From positions 1 to 54,376 of the forward strand of contig JAJDUG010000040.1 in NCBI GenBank assembly GCA_022826755.1: a stretch of DNA of 54,376 nt, written 5' to 3'. Positions 9,046 to 17,738 of the stretch are shown here, in pieces (position 1 is the stretch's first letter; each line of letters starts with the position of its first letter). Under the pieces are notes generated by a model that saw only the letters and a program-made list of their open reading frames with translations, was not told where the DNA came from and made no database searches. Origin of the DNA: Acidobacteriota bacterium (GTDB taxonomy: Bacteria; Acidobacteriota; Terriglobia; Versatilivoradales; Versatilivoraceae). A program made the position numbers and the translations under genes.

Positions 9046-10107
9046 ATGCCTATTGACGTCATCATGCCCAAGATGGGCATGGGAATGAGCGAGGGCAAGC
9101 TGTCCCGCTGGCAGGTTCAGGACGGAGACTCGGTGGAGGCCGGCCAGGTCGTCCTGGAGGTGGAGACGGACAAGGCCACGGCGGAGATGACGGCCGACGT
9201 GGATGGGGTCATCAGCGTGGTGGTGGCCGAGGGAGAGGTGGTGGACGTGGGGACGGTCCTGGGTCGGATCGAGCCCGCCGAAGGGGCCGTGGTCAGGCCC
9301 CAGGCACAGGGCTCGGCCGAGGGTCCCAGCGCCGAGATCCTGCAGGCCAACGGCATCGCCCTCAACGTGCAGAAGACCGGAGAAGGGCCCGCGGTGGTCT
9401 TCATCCATGGCCTGAGCAGCTCCATGGAGCTGTGGACCGGGCTGGACCAGGCCGGTTTGGAGGGCCGCACCCTGATCAGCTACGACCTCCGCGGTCACGG
9501 CCGTTCCGAGCAGACCCCGGGCGCCCACACCCTCCGCAAGCACACCGCCGACCTCGTCTCTCTGCTGGAGACCCTGGAGGTTGAGCAGGCCAGCCTGGTG
9601 GGCCACTCGCTGGGGGCCATGATTGCCGTCGAGCTGGCAGCCAGCCGGCCCGAGAGCGTGCGTTCGCTCTCGCTGCTGTCCACCACGGCCGCCTTCCCCC
9701 AGGAAACCCGAAACACCCTCTTCGAGCTGGCATCGGCAGCCACCTTCGGCGGCATGGAAGGCATTGCCGACCCACTCATCGAGCTGACCTTCAGACCCGC
9801 CTTTCGAGACGCCAATCCCAAGGTGGTGGAGGCCATCCGCCGCAGCATCCTTGCCAGCGACGCCGCCAGCATCGTGGCCGCCACCCGCATGGTGGCCAAA
9901 GCCGACCTGCATCCTCGCCTGGGCAGTCTCAAATGCCCCGCTCAGGTCCTGGTGGGTTCGGAAGACAGCCTCACCCCGCCGGACCTTTCCCGCCGGTTGG
10001 CCGACGCCATCGAGGGAGCTCAACTGCACGAACTGCCCGATTGCGGGCACGCCGCCCCGGTGGAGCAACCCGCACTGGTCACCCGGCTGCTGGCCGAATT
10101 CGTCTGA
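9046..10107 (+). CDS. acoC: Acetoin dehydrogenase E2: lipoyl domain fused to an alpha/beta hydrolase
   Basis: A 353-residue two-domain protein. Residues 1-78 are a lipoyl carrier domain with the attachment lysine in ETDKA (Lys43). Residues about 100-353 are an alpha/beta hydrolase fold with nucleophile Ser188 in GHSLGAM, Asp307 in GSEDSL and His335 in CGHAAP as the likely triad. It lacks the classical subunit-binding and catalytic acyltransferase domains of pyruvate dehydrogenase E2. The same lipoyl-plus-hydrolase layout is known for AcoC of acetoin dehydrogenase systems, where it moves acetyl groups from E1 to CoA. It lies 40 bases after acoB. No dihydrolipoamide dehydrogenase (E3) gene is in the window, so E3 must be supplied from elsewhere. 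Confidence 0.85.
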   Translation: MPIDVIMPKMGMGMSEGKLSRWQVQDGDSVEAGQVVLEVETDKATAEMTADVDGVISVVVAEGEVVDVGTVLGRIEPAEGAVVRPQAQGSAEGPSAEILQANGIALNVQKTGEGPAVVFIHGLSSSMELWTGLDQAGLEGRTLISYDLRGHGRSEQTPGAHTLRKHTADLVSLLETLEVEQASLVGHSLGAMIAVELAASRPESVRSLSLLSTTAAFPQETRNTLFELASAATFGGMEGIADPLIELTFRPAFRDANPKVVEAIRRSILASDAASIVAATRMVAKADLHPRLGSLKCPAQVLVGSEDSLTPPDLSRRLADAIEGAQLHELPDCGHAAPVEQPALVTRLLAEFV

Positions 10108-10146
10108 ACGGGCAGCCGGCATTCCCCTGGATAACATCAATTCGAC

Positions 10147-11127
10147 ATGAGCAAAGTCGGGATCGTGGCCAATCCGGCGTCGGGTAGAGACATCCGCCGC
10201 CTGGTGGCCCAGGCCTGGGTGGTCTCCAACCAGGAAAAATCGGCCTTGACCGCTCGCCTGCTGCGCGGCCTGGAGGCAGCCGGGGTGGAGCAGGTGCTCT
10301 ACATGCCCGAGCCCGCCGGAATCTGCCCCAAGGCCTGCCAGAAAATGGGGTCGACCCGGCTGCGGGTGTCTCCGCTGGAGATGCCGGTCAGCGGCGAACC
10401 CCGGGATTCCACCCGGGCGGCGGCAGCCATGGTGGAGGCCGGGGTCGGGTGTATCGTGACTCTGGGAGGCGACGGGACCAATCGAGCGGTCTTCAAGGGC
10501 AGCGGGAGCGAGGTCCCTCTGCTGCCCATCTCCACCGGAACCAACAACGTCTTCTCGGAATTTCAGGAAGGCACCACCGCCGGACTTGCCGCCGGACTGC
10601 TGGCGACGGGCCGGACCGACCGGGAAACCGCCTGCACCCGGTCCAAGGTGCTCTGGCTTCACGACCGCTCAGGCGCGGTGGATCTGGCCCTGGTGGACTT
10701 GGCGGTCACTACCCGGACCTTCATCGGGGCCCGGGCCATCTGGGAGGTGGATCACCTGAAGGAGCTCTTCCTGACCCGCGCCCAGCCCTGGAGCATCGGG
10801 CTGTCGGCCATCGGGGGTTTCGTGGAAACAGTGACCGCGGAAAGCCCCCGGGGCCTCCACCTGGTCTTCGGTCCCGGCGGCCAGCAGGTGAACGCGCCGC
10901 TGGGGCCGGGCCTGTTCCGGGAGATCTCCGTCAGCGCGGTGCACCGCCTGGCGCTGGGAGAGAAAAAGCCGCTGGAGATGAGAGAGCCGGTGACCCTGGC
11001 TTTCGATGGGGAACGGGACCGGCTGGCCGGCATCGGGGAAGAGCTGGAGATCCGGTTGAGCGCCGGCGGGCCCTGGGTGGTGGACACGGCCCGGGCGGCC
11101 AGCGACGGCTTGTTGCGAGAGGATTGA
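10147..11127 (+). CDS. acoX: AcoX-like ATP-NAD kinase family protein
   Basis: A 326-residue protein with the NAD/diacylglycerol-kinase fold signature: VGIVANPASGRDIRR at the N-terminus, then VTLGGDGTNRAVFKG (GGDGT nucleotide motif) and PISTGTNNVFSEFQEGTTAG. Proteins of this type, named AcoX, accompany acetoin dehydrogenase genes in several bacteria. Their role is not firmly established, and NAD kinase activity is only suggested by homology. The gene follows acoC by 39 bases in the same direction and ends the operon, meeting a convergent dehydrogenase gene 12 bases later. The Shine-Dalgarno sequence before the ATG is poor. Confidence 0.8.
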   Translation: MSKVGIVANPASGRDIRRLVAQAWVVSNQEKSALTARLLRGLEAAGVEQVLYMPEPAGICPKACQKMGSTRLRVSPLEMPVSGEPRDSTRAAAAMVEAGVGCIVTLGGDGTNRAVFKGSGSEVPLLPISTGTNNVFSEFQEGTTAGLAAGLLATGRTDRETACTRSKVLWLHDRSGAVDLALVDLAVTTRTFIGARAIWEVDHLKELFLTRAQPWSIGLSAIGGFVETVTAESPRGLHLVFGPGGQQVNAPLGPGLFREISVSAVHRLALGEKKPLEMREPVTLAFDGERDRLAGIGEELEIRLSAGGPWVVDTARAASDGLLRED

Positions 11128-11139
11128 GGCGAGTCCTGC

Positions 11140-12126
11140 TCACAGGTCCACGCGGTAGAGGGGCTCCAGGCCGGCCGCCACCCGGTCGGCGTTGTCGGCG
11201 GCGACCCGGGCCCGCTTGCGGGAGGTGCCGTCGGTCACTCCGGCGATATGGGGCGTGGTCACAACCGTGGGCAGCTTGAAGATGGGGTCCTCGGGATCGG
11301 GCGGTTCCTTTCCGAACACATCCAGCCCCGCGCCCGCAATGCGTCCCTCCACCAGGGCCCGGCTCAGGGCCCGCTCATCCACCAGGGCTCCTCGGGCCAC
11401 GTTGACCAGAAAGGCCGACGGCTTCATCAGGCCCAGCCGCCGCTCATCGATGATGTGGCGGGTCTGCGGGTTCAGGGGCAGGTGGACCGAGAGGATGTCG
11501 GACTCGGCCACGATGCGGTCGATGTCTTCCGCCTTGCCGGCCAACTCCAGGCCGAACTGCCGCGCTTCCTCGCGGGTGATTTCGCGAACATCGGCCGCCA
11601 GAATCTTGAGGCCGAAGGGGCCTGCACGCCTGGCCAGCTCGCTGCCGCTGGCGCCGAAACCGATGATGCCCAGCTTCAGTCCCACCAGCTCCAGGCCGAC
11701 CGGCTCGTAAAAGTCGCCCTGCCGCATGTGGGTCTGGGTCACGGGATACTTGCGGGTCAGCATCAGGATGAACATCATGGCGCATTCGGCCAGGGCCACT
11801 CCGCTGAAGGGACCGGGGGTATTGGCCACCGGGATGCCTTTGGACCGCCAGTAATCCAGGTCGAAGGCGTCCACGCCCGTTCCCAGAACCTGCCACAAGC
11901 GGCAGGTTCCGGCAGCCAGGTCGGCCATCTCCCGGGTGCCGGCCGAACCGCTCTGGTCGATCACCACCTCCACCCCCTCGAACTGCCGGGCCAGGTCCTC
12001 GGACGGATCGTAGACTCTCAACTGATGGCGATCGCCGATGGCAGCCATCACATCCTCGCCCCAGGGGTGGAACAACGACTCCCGGAGCGGGTGGGGAAGA
12101 AGCAGGATGTTCAGTCGCTGGCTCAT
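11140..12126 (-). CDS. D-2-hydroxyacid dehydrogenase (phosphoglycerate dehydrogenase-like)
   Basis: A 328-residue NAD-dependent D-isomer-specific 2-hydroxyacid dehydrogenase. The Rossmann loop is GFGASG (156-161). The catalytic Arg245 (NVARGALVDE), Glu274 (GKEPPDPEDP) and His293 (TPHIAGVT) are all present. The C-terminal ACT domains of longer serA products are absent, so this is the short form. It may act on glyoxylate, hydroxypyruvate or another 2-keto acid. GAGGAG lies about 8 bases before the ATG. The gene is convergent with the aco operon and apparently monocistronic. Confidence 0.87.
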   Translation of the reverse strand: MSQRLNILLLPHPLRESLFHPWGEDVMAAIGDRHQLRVYDPSEDLARQFEGVEVVIDQSGSAGTREMADLAAGTCRLWQVLGTGVDAFDLDYWRSKGIPVANTPGPFSGVALAECAMMFILMLTRKYPVTQTHMRQGDFYEPVGLELVGLKLGIIGFGASGSELARRAGPFGLKILAADVREITREEARQFGLELAGKAEDIDRIVAESDILSVHLPLNPQTRHIIDERRLGLMKPSAFLVNVARGALVDERALSRALVEGRIAGAGLDVFGKEPPDPEDPIFKLPTVVTTPHIAGVTDGTSRKRARVAADNADRVAAGLEPLYRVDL

Positions 12127-12281
12127 GGCGGGCTCTCCTCAATGGGGTCGGAGGGGTGACGTTGTTCCCCGCCGTCGCTGGATTCCGGGAGCGGTCCCGG
12201 ACGGTGACGACGGGTCCGAAAAAGCCTATCAGAAGCGGATTCCCGATTCCAAGGGAGCACCGCTCCGGCCGGAAGATAACT

Positions 12282-12311
12282 TTGAAGAATCCCGGAGGGA
12301 TGGGCTAGAAT
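12282..12311 (+). promoter_or_regulatory. Possible sigma-70 promoter for the duplicated secreted-protein genes
   Basis: TTGAAG (12282-12287) and TAGAAT (12306-12311) are separated by 18 bases, giving two good hexamers in the 322-base gap before the first of the tandem secreted-protein genes. Transcription would begin near 12318 and leave a leader of about 130 bases. I see no gene in that gap. Confidence 0.4.
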
Positions 12312-12448
12312 AGCTGCAGGCAAGGACCCCGTTCGAATTCTCCCGATGGCTGATACGGATACTGCTGTCGCCCGATTCGGATTGCAGGGAGTCCGGATTT
12401 TGTGTCAGGGCGCATCCCTGGATGTGCCGAACCATTGAGGTCAGTCTC

Positions 12449-13297
12449 ATGAAAAAATATATCCTTCCGGCCCTGTTGCTCCTCTTGGGCAGCGCCGGGC
12501 TCCGGGCCGCCGATTTCTGGGAAAAAAAGGATTACAAGCAGTGGAAGCCCAAGGATGTCCACAAGATGTTGACCAAATCTCCCTGGGCCCAGAATGTCTC
12601 CCTCGACCCCATGCGGATGAGACGGGGGGGGTTCGAGAACATTGAAGGAGGGCCGACGGAGGATCCGTCGGCACGGCGCAGCGATCCGGACCAGTCTTCG
12701 GGCCGTGGAGGCGGCGATGTCGGGTTTGGCAGCGGTGGCGCCGGCGGTGGCAGTCCTCCCAGCGGCAGCGTGGGTTCCGGCGGCGGATTGGGCCCCCCAT
12801 CCGGTAGCCCGCTTGGTGGCGGCGGCCCCGGTCTGGGCGGCCGGCGACCGGCGGCGAGGCGGGGGCCGCCTCCCATCAATGTGACCGTGCGCTGGGCCAG
12901 CGCCCTGCCGGTGAAGCAGGCCATCATTCGGGCCCGCTACCGGGGTGACTTCGAGGAATCGGAACAGGACAAGCAGCTTCTCAACATGAAGGACGAGCAG
13001 TACGTGGTCCTGTTGAGCGGTCTGCCCAGCCGGATGGCGCGCGGCCTGCAACGCAGCACCGAACGCATCAAGCAGATGACGGTCCTGCATCGGAAGAAAA
13101 AGGATCCCATCGCCGCCGCTTCGGTGGAGGTCTTGCCCCGGGATCAGTTTGTCGAGATCTTTATGTTCTTCCCCCGAGACGACGGCATCACTCTCGAGGA
13201 CAAGGACGTGGAACTGCGTACCCAGCTCGGCCCCTTCAAGATCAAGCGCAAGTTCAGGCTCAAGAAAATGGTCTTCAACGACAAGCTGGAGCTTTGA
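12449..13297 (+). CDS. Secreted protein of unknown function, first tandem copy
   Basis: A 282-residue protein with a Sec signal peptide (MKKYILPALLLLLGSAGLRA, cleaved before ADFW). The mature N-terminus DFWEKKDYKQWKPKDVHKML and KSPWAQNV resembles a group of uncharacterised acidobacterial secreted proteins with FW...W...SPWA motifs. A Gly/Ser/Pro-rich spacer (about 65-140) follows. The C-terminal domain (about 142-282) begins PPINVTVRWASALPVKQA and includes EQYVVLLSGLP and a Lys-rich end. The ATG at 12449 is used because GAGG (12437-12440) precedes it and the signal peptide then starts MKK. The next gene is a clear duplicate. I do not know the function; an envelope or periplasmic location is inferred from the signal peptide. 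Confidence 0.75.
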   Translation: MKKYILPALLLLLGSAGLRAADFWEKKDYKQWKPKDVHKMLTKSPWAQNVSLDPMRMRRGGFENIEGGPTEDPSARRSDPDQSSGRGGGDVGFGSGGAGGGSPPSGSVGSGGGLGPPSGSPLGGGGPGLGGRRPAARRGPPPINVTVRWASALPVKQAIIRARYRGDFEESEQDKQLLNMKDEQYVVLLSGLPSRMARGLQRSTERIKQMTVLHRKKKDPIAAASVEVLPRDQFVEIFMFFPRDDGITLEDKDVELRTQLGPFKIKRKFRLKKMVFNDKLEL

Positions 13298-13343
13298 GAG
13301 CCACGCTATCCGTCCGACGTGCTGACCACCCGAGGTCAGTCTC

Positions 13344-14153
13344 ATGAAAAAATCCCTCCTTCTGGCCCTATTGCTCTTATTGAGTAACTCCGGGCTGCGG
13401 GCCGCCGATTTCTGGAAAGAAAGGGATTACAAGCAGTGGAAGCCCAAGGAAGCTCACAAGATGTTGAACAAATCTCCCTGGGCCCAGAACGTCTCCCTCG
13501 ACCCCATGCGGATGAGGCGGGCGGGATTCGGGGACATCGAAGGCGATCTAGCCCAGGACCCCGCGGAAGGGCGAAGTCCGGCCCAGCCTCGGGGCAGTGT
13601 CGAAGCCCTGGCTGGCGATCCTAACCCCGTCCCCGTAGGGGCCGCCCCAGCCGGAGGTGGTCCGGGGTTTAACAGTTCCGGCTTGGCGGGCCGGCCCCCA
13701 CCGGCTGGTGGAGGTCTGGGGCCGCCTCCCATCAATGTAACCGTCCGCTGGGCCAGCGCCCTTCCGGTGAAACAGGCCGTGGTTCGGTCCCGCTACCGGG
13801 GGAACTTCGAGGAGTCGGAAAAGGACAAGCAGCTTCTCAACTCGAAGGACGAGCAGTACGTGATCCTGTTGAGCGGTCTGCCCGGCAGGATGGCCCCCGG
13901 CCTGCAAAGGAGCACCGATCGCATCACGCAGATGACGGTCCTGCATCGAAAGAAAAAGGATCCCATCCCGGCCGCTTCGGTTGAGGTTTTGCCCCGCGAC
14001 CAGTTTCTCGAGGTCTTCCTGTTCTTCCCTCGGACCGCGGCCATCGACCTCGGGGACAGGAACGTGGAACTGCGTACCCAGGTCGGCCCCTTCAAGATCA
14101 AGCGCAAGTTCAAGCTCAAGAACATGGTCTTCCAGGACAAGCTGGAGCTTTGA
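13344..14153 (+). CDS. Secreted protein of unknown function, second tandem copy
   Basis: A 269-residue paralogue of the preceding gene, 46 bases downstream. The signal peptide (MKKSLLLALLLLLSNSGLRA), the mature start ADFWKERDYKQWKPKEAHKM and the C-terminal domain from PPINVTVRWASALPVKQAVV to the final FQDKLEL are nearly the same as in copy one. The central Gly/Pro-rich linker (about 65-130) is unrelated in sequence and shorter. The 22 bases spanning the ribosome binding site and first codons (13332-13353) are identical to 12437-12458. This looks like an old tandem duplication with conserved ends and a free linker. The stop codon overlaps the TTG start of the aldolase gene. Confidence 0.75.
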   Translation: MKKSLLLALLLLLSNSGLRAADFWKERDYKQWKPKEAHKMLNKSPWAQNVSLDPMRMRRAGFGDIEGDLAQDPAEGRSPAQPRGSVEALAGDPNPVPVGAAPAGGGPGFNSSGLAGRPPPAGGGLGPPPINVTVRWASALPVKQAVVRSRYRGNFEESEKDKQLLNSKDEQYVILLSGLPGRMAPGLQRSTDRITQMTVLHRKKKDPIPAASVEVLPRDQFLEVFLFFPRTAAIDLGDRNVELRTQVGPFKIKRKFKLKNMVFQDKLEL

Positions 14154-14932
14154 GACCCTCCACCCCCGCCATCAACCCCCTGAAAGCCCGCCTGGCCGCA
14201 GACAAGCCGGGCATCGGCATGATGGTGTCCATGCCCAGCGTGGCTACCGCCCAGATCCTGGCCGCGGCCGGCTTCGACTGGCTCTTCTTCGACATGGAGC
14301 ACGGACCCATCGACATCGCCTCGGTTCATGCCATGGTGGCGGTTACCCGGGGGACCCGCGCCACCCCCATCGTTCGAGTGCCCTGGAACCTGCATTGGCT
14401 GGTCAAGCCGGTGCTGGACGCCGGCGCCATGGGGATGGTCTTCCCCATGATCCACAACCGGGCCGAGGCCGAAGCCGCCGCCCGATCCGTTCGCTACCCT
14501 CCCCGGGGCAACCGCGGCTACGGCCCGTTTTTCGCGCCTGCCCGGTTTGGAATAACCCGGGAAGCCTACGTGGACCCGGCCGACGACCAGATCTTGTGCA
14601 TGCTGCTGATCGAGCACCGCGAGGCGATCGACAACATCCGGGAGATCGTGAACGTTCCGGGCGTGGACGCCTGCCAGATTGCCCCCAACGACCTGGCCAT
14701 GAGCTACGGGTATCGGGATGGTCCCGACCACCAGGAAGTCCAGGACGCCATCGGTCTTGCCGAGGAGGTCATTCTGGCCGGCCCCACCTGCCTCGGTGGG
14801 TTGGCCCTCGACAACGCCACCGCCAACCGCATGATCGGCCGGGGGTACCGCATCATTCTCACCGGCTCCGACACCCAGTTGCTGGAACGCGGTTCCGCCG
14901 GCATTCTGGGCGGCATCGACCGGGGCGACTGA
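14150..14932 (+). CDS. HpcH/HpaI-family aldolase
   Basis: A 260-residue class II aldolase of the HpcH/HpaI (2-dehydro-3-deoxyglucarate / 4-hydroxy-2-oxoacid) family. Family motifs are NPLKARLAADKPGIG, AAAGFDWLFFDMEHGPID (conserved His51), IVRVPWN, and VFPMIHNRAEAEAAARSVRY with PPRGNRGYGP. Such enzymes reversibly cleave 3-deoxy-2-oxo sugar acids to pyruvate or phosphopyruvate and an aldehyde using a divalent metal. The start is set at TTG 14150, which overlaps the TGA of the upstream gene. The next ATG would remove the conserved first helix, so coupled translation from TTG is the best reading. The PfkB kinase 29 bases downstream is a sensible metabolic partner. Confidence 0.85.
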   Translation: MRPSTPAINPLKARLAADKPGIGMMVSMPSVATAQILAAAGFDWLFFDMEHGPIDIASVHAMVAVTRGTRATPIVRVPWNLHWLVKPVLDAGAMGMVFPMIHNRAEAEAAARSVRYPPRGNRGYGPFFAPARFGITREAYVDPADDQILCMLLIEHREAIDNIREIVNVPGVDACQIAPNDLAMSYGYRDGPDHQEVQDAIGLAEEVILAGPTCLGGLALDNATANRMIGRGYRIILTGSDTQLLERGSAGILGGIDRGD

Positions 14933-14961
14933 GGCAGCCGGCTCTTCGATTGCATCCAGCC

Positions 14962-15909
14962 ATGTCTACCGAAAATCCGCCATCCACGGTTGTGGCCGTG
15001 GCCGGATCTGCAGGGCTGGACGTGACCCTGCGTGATCCGCCCCGCCACTGGATCGGCGAGGTGGGGCGAGACGTCTATACTCACCGGACCCTGCTGCCGC
15101 TGCGCTCGCCCGCCGAAATGGGCCTGGGCGGCAACGGGGGCTCGGCTTCCTACGTGCTGGGGAAACTGGGCCGGAGGGTTCACCTGAACGCGCCCATCGG
15201 CGAGGACCCGGCCGGACAGCTTGTACGGGGCTGGCTGGCCCGTGCCGGCGTAGAGTGCGTGGCTCCCGCCGGCCGATCCACCATGCAGGCCATTACCGCG
15301 GTGGACTCGGCCGGAAGGCGGCTGGGGACCCTCCAGCACGTTGGCCCGGCCCTGGACTGGAGCCTGTCGGCTCAAGATCCGGCGGCAACCTGGTTGCTGG
15401 CCAGCCTGCCTGGGCAGATTCCGGTGGAGGTGTTGCCCCAGGTCCTGAATTTACTGAGGGCTTTCGGTGGGCCGGATCGGGTGAGGGTGCTCGATACCGG
15501 TCTCGGCTGGACCGGAAAGGCCGAGCCCGAGCAGGTGAGGGAGTTGTGGACCCAGGCCGAGGTGGTAGTGGGTACCCTGGAAGAGTTGACTGTCTGGACC
15601 TCCGGGCGCAACGGCCGGGAGGTAGCCGAGCGGGTGCTGGCCGCCGGCCCCCGCGCCGTGGTCCTCAAGATGGGCCCGGACGGGGTGGCCTACCAGTCCG
15701 TGAAGGAACCCTTTGCCCACCAGCCACCGGTCCGGGTGGCATCCGGCAACGTCAGCATCGGGGCCGGCGACGCCTTCAACGGAGCCCTGATCGCGGCCCT
15801 CATCGAGGATTGTCCCCTGCCCGACGCAGTGGCCCGCGCCCAGCAGGTGGCTGCCAGCGTGGTGCAACGGGGCCGCGGCGTATTGGGTTGGGGCGAGAAC
15901 CTGGCCTGA
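14962..15909 (+). CDS. PfkB-family carbohydrate kinase
   Basis: A 315-residue ribokinase-like sugar kinase. The glycine-rich substrate-side motif GLGGNGGSASYVLGKLGRRV lies near residues 54-73. The PfkB signature IGAGDAFNGALIAAL contains GAGD at 267-270, with Asp270 the catalytic base. The frame is open far upstream through the antisense or alternate frame of earlier genes, but ATG 14962 matches the family start. Gene order with the aldolase suggests a 2-keto-3-deoxy sugar-acid kinase role, which is inference. It converges on the next gene with only 2 bases between stop codons. Confidence 0.82.
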   Translation: MSTENPPSTVVAVAGSAGLDVTLRDPPRHWIGEVGRDVYTHRTLLPLRSPAEMGLGGNGGSASYVLGKLGRRVHLNAPIGEDPAGQLVRGWLARAGVECVAPAGRSTMQAITAVDSAGRRLGTLQHVGPALDWSLSAQDPAATWLLASLPGQIPVEVLPQVLNLLRAFGGPDRVRVLDTGLGWTGKAEPEQVRELWTQAEVVVGTLEELTVWTSGRNGREVAERVLAAGPRAVVLKMGPDGVAYQSVKEPFAHQPPVRVASGNVSIGAGDAFNGALIAALIEDCPLPDAVARAQQVAASVVQRGRGVLGWGENLA

Positions 15910-15911
15910 TG

Positions 15912-17720
15912 CTACCCGGGCGTCTCCAGGGTGAGCTCCCATTCTCCCAGCTTGCGCAGGCGGGTGGCCGTGGGCAGAATCGGCGGCTCGCCGGCGGCCG
16001 ACCAGGCCGCTACCTCCTCCTTGTGCCCCAGCCGCGGGACCTTGCGGACCCGGCCGATGCCATCCCAGAAGAAGAAATTCTCCACTCCGGCCCCATAGAG
16101 CCGGTGGGCCTTGCGGTGATACTCCTCGACCGTCAGGCCTCGGGGCATCAGGTTGAGCGCCAGCCGGCACCGGGTCCCTCGAACCAGGGAGACGTAGGTT
16201 TCGACGTCCTCGGGATTTTCCCAGGCGGGCTGGTAGCTGTTGAGCCGAATGGTGGAGGAATAGGGGATGATGGTGTCCACCAGGCCTTCGGAGATCCAGG
16301 TCTTCAGGTCCATGCCGTGCAGCAGGTTTTCCTCGGGACGAAAGACCACCGCTGAGATGGCCAGCCGCTTGGCGCGCTTGGTGTGTTGGGTGACCTCATC
16401 CATTGCCTGGCGCAGTTCCCGCATGAATCGGGTCAGGGCCTGGCTGCGGAAGGTGAGCCAGCGGCGGTCCAGCTCGTCCAGCCGGCGGGGATCCTGGCCG
16501 TAGCGGGCCTGGAACCCCCGGACCAGCGGCTCCTCGTAGGCCACCAGGGGTGGACGGCGATTGTAGAGGACCCCCACCCCGGCGATGGGGTATTGGGCCA
16601 TCTCCCTGAAAAGAGAGATCACGTAGCTGCGGGTCTTGGGGAAGGCGTAGGAAATCCGGGGCATGGGCCTGCCCTGCCGATCCAGGCAGGCCAGTTCCGG
16701 ATGCTTCTCGTAGAAGCTGCCGGCAATGTGGTCGTGGGGCGCCGGGTAGACGAACCCGGCGGTGCGGTAGGAGGCGTGCAGCTCGATTCCCATGTCTCGG
16801 GCCAGCTCGGCGGCCACGCGCAAGGGGTCCACCCCTTTCTGGCGATAGTTCCTCCAGGTCACCGCAAGCTCCCTATCGACGGACCTGGGGAAGACCGGGT
16901 CGGGCTGGTTGAAGGCCCGCCCGTAATCCTCGGCAATGCTGGAGAGGTAGAGGGCCCGGTCCCCGCCGCCCGCCTCCCAGTAGACCCGTGACACGTCGGT
17001 ATGCCGCAGGGGCTCCAGGTACTTGAGCACCTCCTCGGCCGATCCGGACACATTGGAAAAGTGGGCGTCGCTGTGCGCGAACAGGCGCCTGGTCGCCTTT
17101 TGAGCGCGGTCCCGCTGTAGACTCTCTACCTGGGGCGCCGACAGCGGCACCAGCTTGATGTAAGCCAGCCAGCCATGCCGGGTGCGGGGAATCCGGGTCT
17201 GGCGGATGAGCAGGTCGCGCCCGCTCAGATCGGCGCTCTTCCAGTAGATGTCGTCGATCCAGTTCTCGCGATGGTCGGTTTCTCCTCGCCGCCCGGTCAC
17301 AATGGTGAAGGCGGGGTCCCCCGACAACTTGACCTCAACCTGTTTGGGCTGTTCGAAAGGCTTTCGGTAGATGCCGACGTAGATCCGGTGCCAGCCGCCG
17401 CGGTTCAGGGCGTAGGTCAGATCGGGAGCGGCGCTCTCCTCCATCGCCACCAGCATGGTTCCGCCGAAGTCGTCGGTTTCGTATTCCAACGTCTTCCAGG
17501 TCCCACGCTTCAAACGGGTCGACAGGGCGGAAGCGGGCCGGCAGCGGTCCAGGTCGGTCAGGTAGACGGCTCCGTCCCGAGTGGCCGGCGCCTGCCCTGC
17601 GCCGCTCGAAGCTTGGGTCCGCAATGGCAGGCTGAGACCCGCCAGCGCCGCCGCTTCCAGGAACTGCCGGCGATTGGGCCGCCAACCCTGCCCTCGGAAG
17701 CTCCCATGGTTATCGATCAT
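15912..17720 (-). CDS. Tat-exported protein, putative glycoside-hydrolase-like
   Basis: A 602-residue protein with a twin-arginine leader (NRRQFLEAAALAGLSLPL, residues about 16-33). An N-terminal beta-rich region (about 50-190) is followed by a region that reads like a TIM-barrel, GHL10-type catalytic domain (about 210-560; HSDAHFSNVSGS, GIELHASYRTAGFVYP, TIIPYSS). I cannot assign a family with certainty. The Tat signal places it in the periplasm, often with a cofactor or as a prefolded enzyme. AAGGAGG precedes the ATG. It lies 18 bases after the creatininase-like gene and is last in a minus-strand run. Confidence 0.65.
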   Translation of the reverse strand: MIDNHGSFRGQGWRPNRRQFLEAAALAGLSLPLRTQASSGAGQAPATRDGAVYLTDLDRCRPASALSTRLKRGTWKTLEYETDDFGGTMLVAMEESAAPDLTYALNRGGWHRIYVGIYRKPFEQPKQVEVKLSGDPAFTIVTGRRGETDHRENWIDDIYWKSADLSGRDLLIRQTRIPRTRHGWLAYIKLVPLSAPQVESLQRDRAQKATRRLFAHSDAHFSNVSGSAEEVLKYLEPLRHTDVSRVYWEAGGGDRALYLSSIAEDYGRAFNQPDPVFPRSVDRELAVTWRNYRQKGVDPLRVAAELARDMGIELHASYRTAGFVYPAPHDHIAGSFYEKHPELACLDRQGRPMPRISYAFPKTRSYVISLFREMAQYPIAGVGVLYNRRPPLVAYEEPLVRGFQARYGQDPRRLDELDRRWLTFRSQALTRFMRELRQAMDEVTQHTKRAKRLAISAVVFRPEENLLHGMDLKTWISEGLVDTIIPYSSTIRLNSYQPAWENPEDVETYVSLVRGTRCRLALNLMPRGLTVEEYHRKAHRLYGAGVENFFFWDGIGRVRKVPRLGHKEEVAAWSAAGEPPILPTATRLRKLGEWELTLETPG

Positions 17721-17738
17721 GGCTGTCCTCCTTGACGG

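Noticed and set aside
12325-12345. GTTCGAAT resembling a tRNA T-loop
   Set aside because: No acceptor stem, anticodon arm or CCA end can be formed around it.
13981-14961. Upstream extension of the PfkB kinase frame to 642 codons
   Set aside because: The extension lies in the wrong frame of two real genes. The kinase begins at ATG 14962 with its family start.
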